Of a stretch of DNA of 64,000 nt, positions 42,411 to 51,947 are shown piece after piece (positions within the stretch are counted from its first letter, which is position 1; each line of letters starts with the position of its first letter). Below the pieces are notes generated by a model, which had not been told where the DNA came from, did not search any database, and saw only the letters and a program-made list of their open reading frames with translations. A program made the position numbers and the translations under genes. The stretch lies in contig NZ_JABMJK010000011.1 in assembly GCF_013376005.1 (NCBI RefSeq), positions 171,582-235,581 of the forward strand, written 5' to 3'. The stretch comes from Duganella sp. SG902. GTDB taxonomy: Bacteria > Pseudomonadota > Gammaproteobacteria > Burkholderiales > Burkholderiaceae_D.

Positions 42411-44039
42411 TTACGCGCGGCGGCGCGACATTTCGAGGGCCGGGCGGCTGCTTGGCACGCGGTTGGCGCGTGCCGTGAACGGCGTCACGCTGTCGTGCAC
42501 CTTGAATACGCTGACCGCCTTGGCTAGCGCCGCCGCCTGCTGCCGCATGGATTCCGCCGCGGCTGCGGCTTCTTCCACCAGCGCCGCGTTTTGCTGCGTC
42601 ACCGCGTCCATCGAACCGATGGCCTGATTGACCTCATTGATGCCGGCGCTTTGCTCGCTGCTGGCCGCCGTGATCTCCGAGATCATGTCGCTGACCTTGT
42701 GCACGCTGGCGACAATTTCGTCCATGGTGCTGCCGGCGTCGGCCACCAGCTTGCTGCCCAGGTTGACCTTCTCGACCGAGTCGCCGATCAGCGCCTTGAT
42801 CTCCTTGGCGGCCGAGGCGGAGCGCTGCGCCAGATTACGCACCTCCGACGCCACCACCGCGAAGCCGCGCCCCTGCTCGCCGGCGCGCGCCGCCTCCACC
42901 GCCGCGTTCAGCGCCAGGATATTGGTCTGGAACGCGATCCCGTCGATCACCGCGATGATATCGACGATCTTGCCGGACGACTGGTTGATCGACTCCATGG
43001 TGCCCACCACTTGCGCCACCACCTCGCCACCCTTCACCGCCACCTGCGCCGCCGACGCCGCCAGTTGATTGGCCTGGCGCGCGTTGTCGGCGTTGTGCTT
43101 GACGGTGGACGTCAATTCCTCCATCGAGGACGCGGTCTCCTCCAGCGCGCCCGCCTGCTGCTCGGTGCGGCGCGACAGGTCCTGGTTGCCCTGGGCGATT
43201 TCGGACGAGGACGTGGTAATGTGATCGGTACCGCTGCGCACATCGGTCACGATGCCCAGCAGCGCGCCATTCATCTCCTTCAGCGCCGACAGCAGCTGGC
43301 CCGTTTCATCCTTGGCGCTGTCGTCGATATGGCCGGTCAGGTCGCCGCTGGCGACACGGCGCGCCACCGCCACCGCCTCGCGCAGCGGGCCGGTGATGCC
43401 GGTGGTGAGCAGCCAGGCGCAGGTCACGCCGAACGCCAGCACCAGCGCCGCCAGCACGTACAGCAGGTTGCGGCTGCTGGAGGCGATATCCTCGATATGC
43501 TGGGCCGCCGCGTCGATCTTGGCGCGCTGCATCTTCAGCAGCTCGACGATCAACTCCTGGAACTTGGCCGTGCCGGGGCGGAACACGTTGTCGAACACCT
43601 TGTTGGCTTCCTCCAGCTCGCCCGCCGCCTTCAGCTTGGAGATCTGGTCGCGCGACGACAGATAGACCTTGCGCTGCTCGCCGATGCGGTTGAACAGGTC
43701 CTTCTCGTCGGGGTCGGAAATCAGCGTCTCGATCTTCTTTTGCAGCTCGGAGGAAATGACCGAGGAAGCCTTGGATTCCTCGGCGAAATACGCGCCCAGG
43801 GAGGCATCGCTGCTGCGCGCGATCGCGGTGGTACGCCTGATACCGCTATCAATCTTGCCCGCCCAATCCGAGATCATGCGCTCCTTGGCCAGCGGCACCT
43901 GCATCATTTCGCTGGTGGCCGCGGCCACGCCCTGCAGGCGCCACACGCCGATGCCGGTGATCAGCATCGCAAACGCCAGGATGATCGTGAAACCCAGCGC
44001 CAGGCGTTTGCCGATACTGATATTCGCCAACCTATTCAT
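42411..44039 (-). CDS. Methyl-accepting chemotaxis protein
   Basis: 542-aa inner-membrane chemoreceptor. TM1 is at about 12-33, a periplasmic four-helix-bundle sensor (4HB_MCP type) spans 34-188, TM2 is at about 190-212, and a HAMP domain follows. The long signalling coiled coil has the hairpin-tip sequence AARAGEQGRGFAVVASEVRN. Methylation-site helices flank the tip. No C-terminal CheR-binding pentapeptide is seen. The ligand is unknown. It lies 73 bp downstream of a CheW gene, which is probably cotranscribed. Confidence 0.93.
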   Translation of the reverse strand: MNRLANISIGKRLALGFTIILAFAMLITGIGVWRLQGVAAATSEMMQVPLAKERMISDWAGKIDSGIRRTTAIARSSDASLGAYFAEESKASSVISSELQKKIETLISDPDEKDLFNRIGEQRKVYLSSRDQISKLKAAGELEEANKVFDNVFRPGTAKFQELIVELLKMQRAKIDAAAQHIEDIASSSRNLLYVLAALVLAFGVTCAWLLTTGITGPLREAVAVARRVASGDLTGHIDDSAKDETGQLLSALKEMNGALLGIVTDVRSGTDHITTSSSEIAQGNQDLSRRTEQQAGALEETASSMEELTSTVKHNADNARQANQLAASAAQVAVKGGEVVAQVVGTMESINQSSGKIVDIIAVIDGIAFQTNILALNAAVEAARAGEQGRGFAVVASEVRNLAQRSASAAKEIKALIGDSVEKVNLGSKLVADAGSTMDEIVASVHKVSDMISEITAASSEQSAGINEVNQAIGSMDAVTQQNAALVEEAAAAAESMRQQAAALAKAVSVFKVHDSVTPFTARANRVPSSRPALEMSRRRA

Positions 44040-44112
44040 TCTTGCACCTACCTCTCGAGTAAATCAAAAACAAAACCACGCAACCAGCATCGGCCCCGGC
44101 GGCCAGGCTCGG

Positions 44113-44607
44113 TTACGCGGCCAGCGCGGTGGTGTCGATCAGGCCCATGTCGGCGCTGGACATCAGCTTGTCGATATCGACCAGGATCAGCATGCGGTCG
44201 TCGATGGTGCCCAGGCCGACGATGTGCTCGGTGTTCATGGCCGAGCCGATCTCCGGCGCCGGCTTGATCTGATCCGGGGTCAGCGTGGTGACGTCGGACA
44301 CGCGGTCCACCACCATGCCCACCACGCGGTGGCCGATGTTGAGGATGATGACCACGGTGAACTGGTCGTAGGTCGGGGTGCCCAGGTTGAACTTGATGCG
44401 CATGTCCACGATCGGCACGATGATGCCGCGCAGGTTGACCACGCCCTTGACGAACTCCGGCGCGTTGGCGATGCGGGTCGGGGTTTCATAGCTGCGGATC
44501 TCGCTGACTTTCTGGATATCGATCCCGTACTCCTCCTTGCCCAAGGTGAAGGCAAGGTATTCGCCGACGTTGGTGGCGGTGGCGTGCAGTTCGCTGACGT
44601 TAGACAT
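44113..44607 (-). CDS. cheW: Chemotaxis coupling protein CheW
   Basis: 164-aa CheW-domain protein linking receptors to the CheA kinase; cytosolic. Family features are YLAFTLGKEEYGIDIQKVSE, NAPEFVKGVVNLRGIIVPIVDMR (the conserved G-V-.NLRG..PV.D), and VGMVVDRVSDV. No CheA, CheR or CheB lies in the window, so this is an accessory MCP-CheW pair serving a chemotaxis system encoded elsewhere. Confidence 0.93.
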   Translation of the reverse strand: MSNVSELHATATNVGEYLAFTLGKEEYGIDIQKVSEIRSYETPTRIANAPEFVKGVVNLRGIIVPIVDMRIKFNLGTPTYDQFTVVIILNIGHRVVGMVVDRVSDVTTLTPDQIKPAPEIGSAMNTEHIVGLGTIDDRMLILVDIDKLMSSADMGLIDTTALAA

Positions 44608-44775
44608 GGTTTTCCCTCATTGCCAAAGTTATTACCCGTAATGTTACCCCAAGTAAAGTTCCTTCGCAGCAAATAAATGACCCTCAGCAACAAATAACCT
44701 TATTGCAATTTCCAGATTATGATTTCAACCATGGTGTATGATTTGGGCGAAATTCCTCCACACTCAGGGAGAACG

Positions 44776-45435
44776 ATGAATAGCTTGCTCAACAGCTGGC
44801 ACCCACGCCTTGTCGCTTTGGCTAACGCGGCCCAAGGGATAGACGGCGCGCACGACACCAACCACCTGCACCGCGTCTGGCGCAACGCCAGCCTGTTGCT
44901 GGACGATTATCCCGAAGCCGATCCGCTGGTCGTGCTGGCGGGCTGCTATCTGCACGACCTGGTGAACCTGCCCAAGAACGACCCCGAACGCCACCTCGCC
45001 TCGCGCAAGGCCGCGCTGCTGGCCAGCCGCCAGCTGGCGGAGCTGGACTTCCCGCCCAACAAGCTGGCCGCCGTGGCCCACGCCATCGAGAGCCACAGCT
45101 TCTCGGCCGGCATCCGCGCGGAGACCATCGAGGCCAAGATCGTGCAGGACGCCGACCGGCTGGACGCGCTGGGCGCGGTCGGCCTGGCGCGCCTGTTCTA
45201 CACCGCCGGCCGCATGGATTCGGCGCTGGCGCACCCGGACGATCCGATGGCGCTACAGCGCGACCTGGACGACAGGGCCTACGCGCTGGACCACATCGAC
45301 ACCAAGCTGGCCACCCTGCCCGGCAAGATGCAAACCGCCGCCGGACGCCGTCTCGGCGAAACCCGCCTCAAGGAACTGATCGCCTTCCGCGACACCTTCA
45401 TCGCCGAATGGGCCGCCAGCCCGGCCGCGCCGTAA
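44776..45435 (+). CDS. HD domain phosphohydrolase
   Basis: 219 aa, cytosolic. HD signature: H in DTNHLHRVWRNA, HD in CYLHDLVNLPKN, H in AIESHSF and D in VQDADRLDALGAVG. This is the YedJ-like/HD-family arrangement of metal-dependent phosphohydrolases acting on nucleotides or related phosphates. The ATG at 44776 is chosen for its GGGAGA; an upstream in-frame ATG lacks one. It is followed 18 bp later by the MFS gene. Confidence 0.9.
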   Translation: MNSLLNSWHPRLVALANAAQGIDGAHDTNHLHRVWRNASLLLDDYPEADPLVVLAGCYLHDLVNLPKNDPERHLASRKAALLASRQLAELDFPPNKLAAVAHAIESHSFSAGIRAETIEAKIVQDADRLDALGAVGLARLFYTAGRMDSALAHPDDPMALQRDLDDRAYALDHIDTKLATLPGKMQTAAGRRLGETRLKELIAFRDTFIAEWAASPAAP

Positions 45436-45453
45436 CCTGAAATCCGAGTCCTC

Positions 45454-46674
45454 ATGACCAAACCTGCATCCCCGGGCAATCTGAATTTTGTACTGATCTG
45501 CGTTTTCATCGACATGCTGGGCATCGGGCTGATCGTGCCGGTGCTGCCGGTGCTGGTGGGGGAGTTCACCGGCACGCGCGAGAACCAGGCCTACTGGTAT
45601 GGCGTGATGAGCGCCGTGTTCGGCCTGATGCAGTTCATCTTCATGCCCATGCTGGGCGCGGTCAGCGACCGCGTCGGCCGCCGCCCGGTGCTGCTGTACT
45701 CCATGGCCGGCATGGCGATCAACTTCTTCACCACCGCGTGGGCGCCCAACCTGGCCTGTTTGTTCATCGGCCGCGTGATCGGCGGCATGTCGTCGGCCAG
45801 CATGTCGGTGGCGTCGGCCTACGCGTCCGACATCTCCACGCCGGAGAATCGCGCCAAGAGCTTCGGCAAGGTAGGCGCGGCGTTCGGCCTGGGCTTCATC
45901 TGCGGGCCGATGCTGGGCGGGCTGTTGGGCACGGTCGACCTGCACCTGCCGTTCTACGTGGCCGGTGGGCTGTCGCTGGCCAACTTCGCCTACGGGTATT
46001 TCGTGGTGCCGGAATCGCTGCCGGAGGCGCGCCGCGCGCCGCTCACGCTGTCGAAAATCAATCCGTTCGCGGCGCTGGTCAAGCTGGGCCGCCGCGCCGA
46101 CATCCGCGGCCTGATCGTCACCTACACGCTGGTGACGCTGGCGGCCATGATGCTGCAAACCACCTGGGTGCTGTACACCACCTTCCGCTTCAACTGGACC
46201 CCGGGCCAGAACGGCGCGGCGCTGTTCTGCGTCGGCCTGACGGCGGCCGTGGTGCAGGCCGGCTTGCTCGGGGTGCTGATCAAACGCTTCGGCGAAGTGC
46301 GGCTGTCGGTGCTTGGGCTGGTGTCCGGCGCCATCACCTACCTGCTGTACGGCCTGGCCACACAGGGCTGGATGATGTACGTGCTCATCATGTGCAACGT
46401 GCTGTCGTTCGCCATCGGGCCCGCCCTTCAAAGCATCATCTCCAAGAGCACGGCGCCGAACGAGCAGGGTGAGTTGATGGGGTCGCTGCAGTCGATCAGC
46501 AGCGTGGGCGTGATCTTCATGCCGCTGCTGGGCTCGGCGATACTCGGCGAGGTCAGCCACCTGGCGGCCGGCGACTGGCGCGTGGGCAGCACCTTCTACC
46601 TGTGCGCCGCGATGCAGACCGTGGCGATCTTCGTGGCGCAGCGCTACTTCGGCAAACATGCGGTGCACGCATGA
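45454..46674 (+). CDS. TCR/Tet-type MFS drug efflux transporter
   Basis: 406-aa inner-membrane antiporter with 12 predicted helices. Motif A is GAVSDRVGRRPVLL, and the start FIDMLGIGLIVPVLPVL matches the TetA(P/DHA1-12) group, as do ASDISTPENRAKSFGKVGAAFGLGFICGPMLGG and the C-half. Members pump tetracyclines or other compounds, and many chromosomal ones have no proven substrate. It overlaps the next gene by 4 bp (ATGA). Confidence 0.9.
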   Translation: MTKPASPGNLNFVLICVFIDMLGIGLIVPVLPVLVGEFTGTRENQAYWYGVMSAVFGLMQFIFMPMLGAVSDRVGRRPVLLYSMAGMAINFFTTAWAPNLACLFIGRVIGGMSSASMSVASAYASDISTPENRAKSFGKVGAAFGLGFICGPMLGGLLGTVDLHLPFYVAGGLSLANFAYGYFVVPESLPEARRAPLTLSKINPFAALVKLGRRADIRGLIVTYTLVTLAAMMLQTTWVLYTTFRFNWTPGQNGAALFCVGLTAAVVQAGLLGVLIKRFGEVRLSVLGLVSGAITYLLYGLATQGWMMYVLIMCNVLSFAIGPALQSIISKSTAPNEQGELMGSLQSISSVGVIFMPLLGSAILGEVSHLAAGDWRVGSTFYLCAAMQTVAIFVAQRYFGKHAVHA

Positions 46675-47465
46675 AGCCTGCGTTATTCATCGCCGCCTGC
46701 CTGCTGGCGCATGACGCGCTGGCGGGATGCTCGCGCGATATCGCGGCACCGGTGTCGGCCAACGGCGCCAGCGTGATCGTGGAAGGCACCACCGCCAGGG
46801 GCATTTATCCCGACCTGCTGCGCACCCTCGGCCCCAAGGCTGGCTGCAACTTCGTGTTCACGGTGGTGCCGCGCGCGCGGCAAGTGGCCATGTTCAAGGC
46901 CGGCCTGGCGGACGTGCTGGTACCGGCGTCGCGCACGGCGGCGCGCGATCAGCTGGGCACCTTCATCCCCATGATCAATCACCGCGCCATGCTGATCTCG
47001 GTGAACAACGGCCGCGCGCCGATCACCAGCGCGCAGGATCTGCTGGCGCGCAAGGAGCTGCGCGTGGCGGTGGTGCGCGGCTTCGACTATGGCGAGCATT
47101 ACACGGCGCTGATCGACGAGCTGCAAAAACAGGGGCGCCTGTTCGTCGAGGTGGACGTGGTCGGCATCGCGCGCCTGCTGCACGCGGGATCGGCCGACGT
47201 CACCATCATGGGACCGACGCTGATGGCCGGCGCCATCCGCCGCGACGCGCGCGTGCAGCTCTTACAGGACAAGCTGAGGATGGAGGCCATCCCGGAACTG
47301 CCATGGCACCAGAGCGGCGCCTACATCTCCAACGCGCTCAAGCCGGAAGACCAGGCGCTGCTCCGCGACATGCTGGAGAAAGCCGGCAAGTCCAACCAGG
47401 TGATGGAGGGCTATCTGCGTTACTTCCGCGCGGACCTGCTGAGCGACAGCGTGCGTCCGCGCTAG
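46671..47465 (+). CDS. Periplasmic substrate-binding protein, family 3-like
   Basis: 264-aa exported protein. A signal peptide (about 1-18, ending ALA) is followed by a two-lobe solute-binding fold: VEGTTARGIYPDLLRTLGP, VVPRARQVAMFKAGLADVLVPAS, LRVAVVRGFDYGEHY, and a C-terminal helix. It lacks a transporter partner in this window. It is translationally coupled to the MFS pump by ATGA, a combination that could be coincidental. It may be a sensor-type or orphan binding protein; the ligand is unknown. Confidence 0.82.
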   Translation: MKPALFIAACLLAHDALAGCSRDIAAPVSANGASVIVEGTTARGIYPDLLRTLGPKAGCNFVFTVVPRARQVAMFKAGLADVLVPASRTAARDQLGTFIPMINHRAMLISVNNGRAPITSAQDLLARKELRVAVVRGFDYGEHYTALIDELQKQGRLFVEVDVVGIARLLHAGSADVTIMGPTLMAGAIRRDARVQLLQDKLRMEAIPELPWHQSGAYISNALKPEDQALLRDMLEKAGKSNQVMEGYLRYFRADLLSDSVRPR

Positions 47466-47471
47466 GCGGGC

Positions 47472-49340
47472 TTATTTCGCCTCCACCACCGGCAGTTCCA
47501 GGGCGCTGTTGTGATACACCTTCAGCGTCGCCTTCCTGTAGTCGGAGGGCTTGGCGTAGAAGATGTTGGGCACATAGGTTTGTGGGTTGCGGTCGTACAG
47601 CGGGAACCAGCTCGATTGCACCTGCACCATGATGCGGTGGCCCGGCAGGAACACGTGATTGGCGTTCGGCAGCGCGAAGCGGTAGCGCTGCACTTCGTTT
47701 GCCGGAATCGGCGACGGCGTTTCCAGGCTGTCACGGTAGCGGCCGCGGAAGATGTCCATCGCAATGCCCAGCTGGTAGCCGCCCAGCTCCGGCTGCGACG
47801 GCACCTCGTCCGGATAGACGTCGATCAGCTTGACCACCCAATCGGCGTCGGTGCCGCTGGTGGAGGCCAACAGGTTGACCATGGTCTGGCCGGCGATCCG
47901 CACACCGGCTTTCAACGGCTCGGTCACATAAGTCAGCACGTCGGTGCGGTCGGAAACGGCGCGCTGGTCGCTCACCAGCCATGGCCGCCACACATTGCCG
48001 TCGCCCATGCGCACCGGGCGCGGCACGAACGGCACCGGCTTGGCCGGATCGGCGACGTATTCGTCGTAACCATCCTGCGGCGCGTCGAGGCCGAGCTTTT
48101 GGCCGTTCTGCAAGTACAGCGGTTTAAGCTGGCGCGCCAGCGGCCATTGCGGCAGCCTCTGCCAGCGGTTGACGCCGGTCTGGTAGAACAGCACCGGCGG
48201 CGTATCGGCGGCCGGCGCGCCATCCTTCAGGTACTGGTCGAGGAAAGGCTGCATCACGTCGCGGCGGAATTCCAGCGCGGTGTCGCCGGTGAACTTGAAC
48301 ACGCCCAGGCTGGAGCCGTCATAGTTCACGCCGCTGTGGCGCCACGGGCCGACCACCAGGAAGTTCTTGTCGTTGGCGGTGTCCTTCCGCTCCAGCGTCT
48401 CGTAGACGGCGTAGGCGCCATAGATGTCCTCCTGGTCCCAGTAGCCGACCACCGTCATGGTGGGCACCTTGAGGTCGTGTTGGGCGAGGATCTTGTCGAC
48501 CGCCTGATGCTGCCAGTAGCTGTCGTAGGCCGGGTGCTCGAACAGTTTTTTGGTGTAGTTCAGCTGGTCGAGGCCGAATTTGGCGGCGTAGTCGCTGGCC
48601 GAGCCGGCGCGCAGCATGCCTTCGTAATCGTCGTAGACACCGGTGGCAGGTTGCTTGCCGCCGCCCTTGGCGCCGGTCTGGCCGGCGATGTAGCTCAGGT
48701 TGGGCATGCGGAAGGCGCCGTTGTGGAACCAGTCGTCGCCGCGCCAGCCGTCCACCATCGGGCTCATCGGCACCGCCACCTTCAGCGCCGGATGCGGATT
48801 GACCAGCGCCATCAGCACGGTGAAGCCTTCGTAGGAGGAACCGATCATGCCGACCTTGCCGTTGGATTCCGGCACGTTCTTGACCAGCCAGTCGATGGTG
48901 TCCCAGGCGTCGGTGGAATGGTCGGTGCGGGTGTTGTTGAGCGGGCCGATCAGCGGACGGGTCATCACATAGTCGCCCTCGGAGCCGTATTTGCCGCGCA
49001 CGTCCTGGAACACGCGGATATAGCCCTCGCCGACCATGATCTCATCGCCCTGTCCGACGATGGCCTGGATGCTGGGGCTGTTGTTGCGCCCGGCGCGGCC
49101 ACTGGCGCTGTAGGGCGTGCGGCTCAGGACCATGGGCGCGCGCCGGGCGCCCTTCGGAATCACGATCACGGTGTGCAGCTTGACGCCGTCGCGCATCGGG
49201 ATCATGACGTCGCGCTTGATATAGTCGGCGTTGGGAATGGCTGTGTCGAACTTGGCGGGAATATCCGGCGCCATGGCCGGCGTTTGCGCAAAAGCAGGAA
49301 AGGACAAGGCAAGCAATGCGGCAACTGCGGTACGGCGCAT
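47472..49340 (-). CDS. CocE/NonD family hydrolase (S15-like)
   Basis: 622-aa exported alpha/beta hydrolase. Signal peptide at 1-18 (ending AFA). The nucleophile elbow GMIGSSYEGF has S169, the N-terminal block RDVMIPMRDGVKLHTVIVIPKG is typical of X-Pro dipeptidyl-peptidase/cocaine-esterase members, and a C-terminal jelly-roll domain (about 400-620) follows. The family includes cocaine esterase and alpha-amino-acid ester hydrolase; the substrate is unknown. The start at 49340 opens the signal peptide and has GTGGAG upstream; a longer frame to 49478 exists but lacks support. Confidence 0.88.
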   Translation of the reverse strand: MRRTAVAALLALSFPAFAQTPAMAPDIPAKFDTAIPNADYIKRDVMIPMRDGVKLHTVIVIPKGARRAPMVLSRTPYSASGRAGRNNSPSIQAIVGQGDEIMVGEGYIRVFQDVRGKYGSEGDYVMTRPLIGPLNNTRTDHSTDAWDTIDWLVKNVPESNGKVGMIGSSYEGFTVLMALVNPHPALKVAVPMSPMVDGWRGDDWFHNGAFRMPNLSYIAGQTGAKGGGKQPATGVYDDYEGMLRAGSASDYAAKFGLDQLNYTKKLFEHPAYDSYWQHQAVDKILAQHDLKVPTMTVVGYWDQEDIYGAYAVYETLERKDTANDKNFLVVGPWRHSGVNYDGSSLGVFKFTGDTALEFRRDVMQPFLDQYLKDGAPAADTPPVLFYQTGVNRWQRLPQWPLARQLKPLYLQNGQKLGLDAPQDGYDEYVADPAKPVPFVPRPVRMGDGNVWRPWLVSDQRAVSDRTDVLTYVTEPLKAGVRIAGQTMVNLLASTSGTDADWVVKLIDVYPDEVPSQPELGGYQLGIAMDIFRGRYRDSLETPSPIPANEVQRYRFALPNANHVFLPGHRIMVQVQSSWFPLYDRNPQTYVPNIFYAKPSDYRKATLKVYHNSALELPVVEAK

Positions 49341-49648
49341 GACGGCTCCACGGAAAAGTTTCCAATGGAACAATAGTACCATTAATGCAGGAGTTTTTAA
49401 GAGCAGCTCAGACCGCCTGTCTCGCCGGATGGTTCCCGACCTTGACAGACAAGCCACGACCTGCAACCATACGGCCATGATTTTTTATGCCCCACTTCAC
49501 ACCTGCACGTATTGGCGCCGCTCCTAGCGCGAGCGGCCACTGTCTACACTAGTGATGTGATATTTTTATCAACGCCGCCCTCGTCTGGTGGCGTTTTCAT
49601 ATCCGCGCATCGGACTGGGGCAAAACCTAGCAACCCCGAGGAACCCTG
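49341..49648. other. 308-bp intergenic region upstream of CocE-type gene and trpS
   Basis: This divergent region holds the promoter area of the leftward hydrolase and the trpS leader. It contains a TTGACA at 49442, a short 16-codon frame (49477-49527) with one Trp codon near its end, and a hairpin with a T-run at 49571-49597. No other gene is supported. Confidence 0.6.
49571..49597 (+). terminator. Hairpin with T-run in the trpS leader
   Basis: Stem AACGCCGCC (49571-49579) / GGTGGCGTT (49587-49595), including one G-T pair, a 7-nt loop and TTTT. It lies 52 bp before the trpS start, so it may be a leader attenuator or the end of a short RNA from this divergent region. Confidence 0.55.
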
Positions 49649-50698
49649 ATGAGTCTGCCTGAACAGTCCAACACCGAAGCCGTCGCCGTCGCCCCCAAAG
49701 GTCCGCAAATCATCCTGACCGGCGACCGCCCGACCGGCCCGCTGCACCTGGGCCACTACGTCGGCAGCCTGCGCAACCGCGTCGAATACCAGCACCAGTT
49801 CAAGCAGTTCATCATGCTGGCCGACTCGCAGGCGCTGACCGACAACATGGACGACACCAACAAGGTGCACCGCAACGTGGTGGAAGTGGCGCTGGACTAC
49901 CTGGCGGTCGGCATCGACCCGGCCAAGTCGACCATCCTGATCCAGTCGCAAATCCCGGAACTGGCCGAGCTGACCTTCTACTACCTGAACATGGTCACCG
50001 TGGCCCGCCTGGAGCGCAACCCGACCGTGAAGACCGAAATCGCCCTGCGCGGCTTCGAGCGCGACATCCCGGCCGGCTTCCTGACCTACCCGGCCTCGCA
50101 AGCGGCCGACATCTCGGCCTTCAAGGCCACGCTGGTGCCGGTGGGCGAGGACCAGATTCCGATGATCGAGCAGACCAATGAGATCGTGCGCCGCTTCAAC
50201 CGCATCGCCGACAAGGAAATCCTGGTCGAGTGCAAGGCGCTGGTGCCGGACATCGGCCGCCTGCCGGGCATCGACGGCAAGGCCAAGATGAGCAAGTCGC
50301 TGGGCAACACCATCAACCTGGGCGCCAGCGCGGCCGAGATCACCGCCGCCGTGAAGAAGGTCTACACCGACCCGCTGCACCTGCGCGTGGAGGATCCGGG
50401 CCACCTGGAAGGCAACGTCGCCTTCATCTACCTGGACGCGTTCGATCCGGAAAAGGACAAGCTGGAAGAAATGAAGGCCCACTACGTGCGCGGCGGCCTG
50501 GGCGACTCCATCGTCAAGAAGCGCCTGGAAGCCGTGCTGCAGGAGATGCTGGCGCCGATCCGCGCGCGCCGCGAAGAGCTGGCCAAGGACAGGGGCTACA
50601 TCATGCAGATCCTGAAGGAAGGCACCATGCGCGCGCGTGAAGTGGCGGCGCAAACCGCCGATGAAGTCAAGGCCGCGCTCGGCCTGAGCTACTTCTGA
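49649..50698 (+). CDS. trpS: Tryptophan-tRNA ligase
   Basis: Class I aminoacyl-tRNA synthetase charging tRNA-Trp; 349 aa. The HIGH-type motif reads PTGPLHLGHYVG (about 28-39) and the KMSKS motif is at 213-217 (AKMSKSLGNTINLG). Conserved LADSQALTD, GEDQIPMIEQ and the C-terminal anticodon-binding helices are present. The length fits the bacterial family. It has its own leader with a hairpin. The DUF1294 gene follows within 11 bp. Confidence 0.96.
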   Translation: MSLPEQSNTEAVAVAPKGPQIILTGDRPTGPLHLGHYVGSLRNRVEYQHQFKQFIMLADSQALTDNMDDTNKVHRNVVEVALDYLAVGIDPAKSTILIQSQIPELAELTFYYLNMVTVARLERNPTVKTEIALRGFERDIPAGFLTYPASQAADISAFKATLVPVGEDQIPMIEQTNEIVRRFNRIADKEILVECKALVPDIGRLPGIDGKAKMSKSLGNTINLGASAAEITAAVKKVYTDPLHLRVEDPGHLEGNVAFIYLDAFDPEKDKLEEMKAHYVRGGLGDSIVKKRLEAVLQEMLAPIRARREELAKDRGYIMQILKEGTMRAREVAAQTADEVKAALGLSYF

Positions 50699-50709
50699 TC
50701 GCCCTCACC

Positions 50710-50976
50710 TTGCTGTGGCTGGCGTCGTTCTACGGCGTCGCCAGCGTGGCCTGCTTCATCGCCTACGCCATCGACAAATCGGCGGCGCAGCAGCGGCGCA
50801 GCCGCATCTCCGAGCGCACCCTGCTGTTGCTGGGCCTGTGCTGCGGCTGGCCCGGCGGCCTGCTGGCGCAGCGGATCCTGCGCCATAAAACGGTCAAGAC
50901 TTCTTTTCAAATCGCTTTCTGGTGCAGCGTGGCGGCTAACGTGGCCGCCGTGTGGTGGCTCTGCACCCTCTACTAA
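50710..50976 (+). CDS. DUF1294 domain membrane protein
   Basis: 88-aa protein with three hydrophobic helices. It carries the DUF1294 pattern (YAIDKSAAQQRRSRISERTLL, GLCCGWPGGLLAQRILRHKTVKTSFQ). No ATG fits; the frame is open upstream into trpS. TTG at 50710 is the best start, with CTG at 50695 an alternative. It lies directly behind trpS in the same direction. Function unknown. Confidence 0.75.
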   Translation: MLWLASFYGVASVACFIAYAIDKSAAQQRRSRISERTLLLLGLCCGWPGGLLAQRILRHKTVKTSFQIAFWCSVAANVAAVWWLCTLY

Positions 50977-50987
50977 GGATTCCAACC

Positions 50988-51947
50988 ATGTGGCACGGCG
51001 TGTTGTGCGGTTTATTGGCGGGCGCCATGTGGGGCATGGTGTTCGTCACGCCGGTATTTTTAAGCGCGTTCACGCCGCTGGAAATGGCCTGCGGCCGCTA
51101 CATCGCCTACGGCCTGATCGCCGCCGGGCTGATGGGATCGCGCCTGCCGGCGCTGCTGCGCCGGCTTGATCGCGACGACGTCATCGCCATGGTCAAGCAC
51201 GCGCTGGCCGGCAACATCGTCTACTACATGCTGCTGGCGCTCGGCGTGAAGCTGGCCGGCGTGGCCGCCACCTCGCTGATCATCGGCGTGCTGCCGATTT
51301 CCGTCACGCTGATGGGTCACAAGGATCACGGCTCGGTGCCGCTCAGGCAATTGACGCTGCCGCTGCTGCTGGTCGCGGCCGGCATCGCCTGCATCAATAT
51401 CGACGTCTTCACGCATGACGTCGGCAACGCCATGCCGCTGGCGCACAAGCTGGTGGGCGTGCTGTGCGCGGCCGGCGCGCTGCTGTGCTGGACCTGGTAC
51501 TCGGTCGACAACGCGCGCTACCTCAAGCGCAATCCGCATTTCAGCAGCGGCGAGTGGTCGTCGCTGTACGGCATCTCCAGCGGCCTGATCGCGCTGGCGA
51601 TCGCCGTGGCGGCGCTGGCCATCTTCCATGGCGACGTGACCGGCGCGGCCGCGGTCGCCAGCGGTCGCGACTGGGGCGTGTTCTGGATCGTCAACGCCCT
51701 GCTGGCACTGGGCGCCTCGGTGATCGGCAACCACCTGTGGAACATCGCCAGCCGCAAGGTGCCGCTGACCTTGTCCGGCCAGTTGATCCTGTTTGAAACG
51801 CTGTTCGCGCTGCTGTACGGCTTTATCTACAAGCAGCAGCTGCCGCGCGCGCTGGAGATCGCCGCCATCGTGCTGCTGATCGCCGGGGTGATGTGGTCGG
51901 TACGTGTGCATGCGCTGGACGATCCCAGCGAAGCGCACGCCGATTAG
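50988..51947 (+). CDS. DMT/EamA-type membrane transporter
   Basis: 319-aa inner-membrane protein with about ten predicted helices in two EamA-like halves: FTPLEMACGRYIAYGLIAAG and ANVAATS-like LAGVAATSLIIGVLPISVT, with a second half ending LALGASVIGNHLWNIASRK. This drug/metabolite-transporter layout fits small-solute export, but the substrate is unknown. The ATG at 50988 (RBS AAGGA) is chosen over an upstream in-frame ATG that lies within DUF1294. Its stop overlaps the convergent next gene by 4 bp. Confidence 0.85.
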   Translation: MWHGVLCGLLAGAMWGMVFVTPVFLSAFTPLEMACGRYIAYGLIAAGLMGSRLPALLRRLDRDDVIAMVKHALAGNIVYYMLLALGVKLAGVAATSLIIGVLPISVTLMGHKDHGSVPLRQLTLPLLLVAAGIACINIDVFTHDVGNAMPLAHKLVGVLCAAGALLCWTWYSVDNARYLKRNPHFSSGEWSSLYGISSGLIALAIAVAALAIFHGDVTGAAAVASGRDWGVFWIVNALLALGASVIGNHLWNIASRKVPLTLSGQLILFETLFALLYGFIYKQQLPRALEIAAIVLLIAGVMWSVRVHALDDPSEAHAD

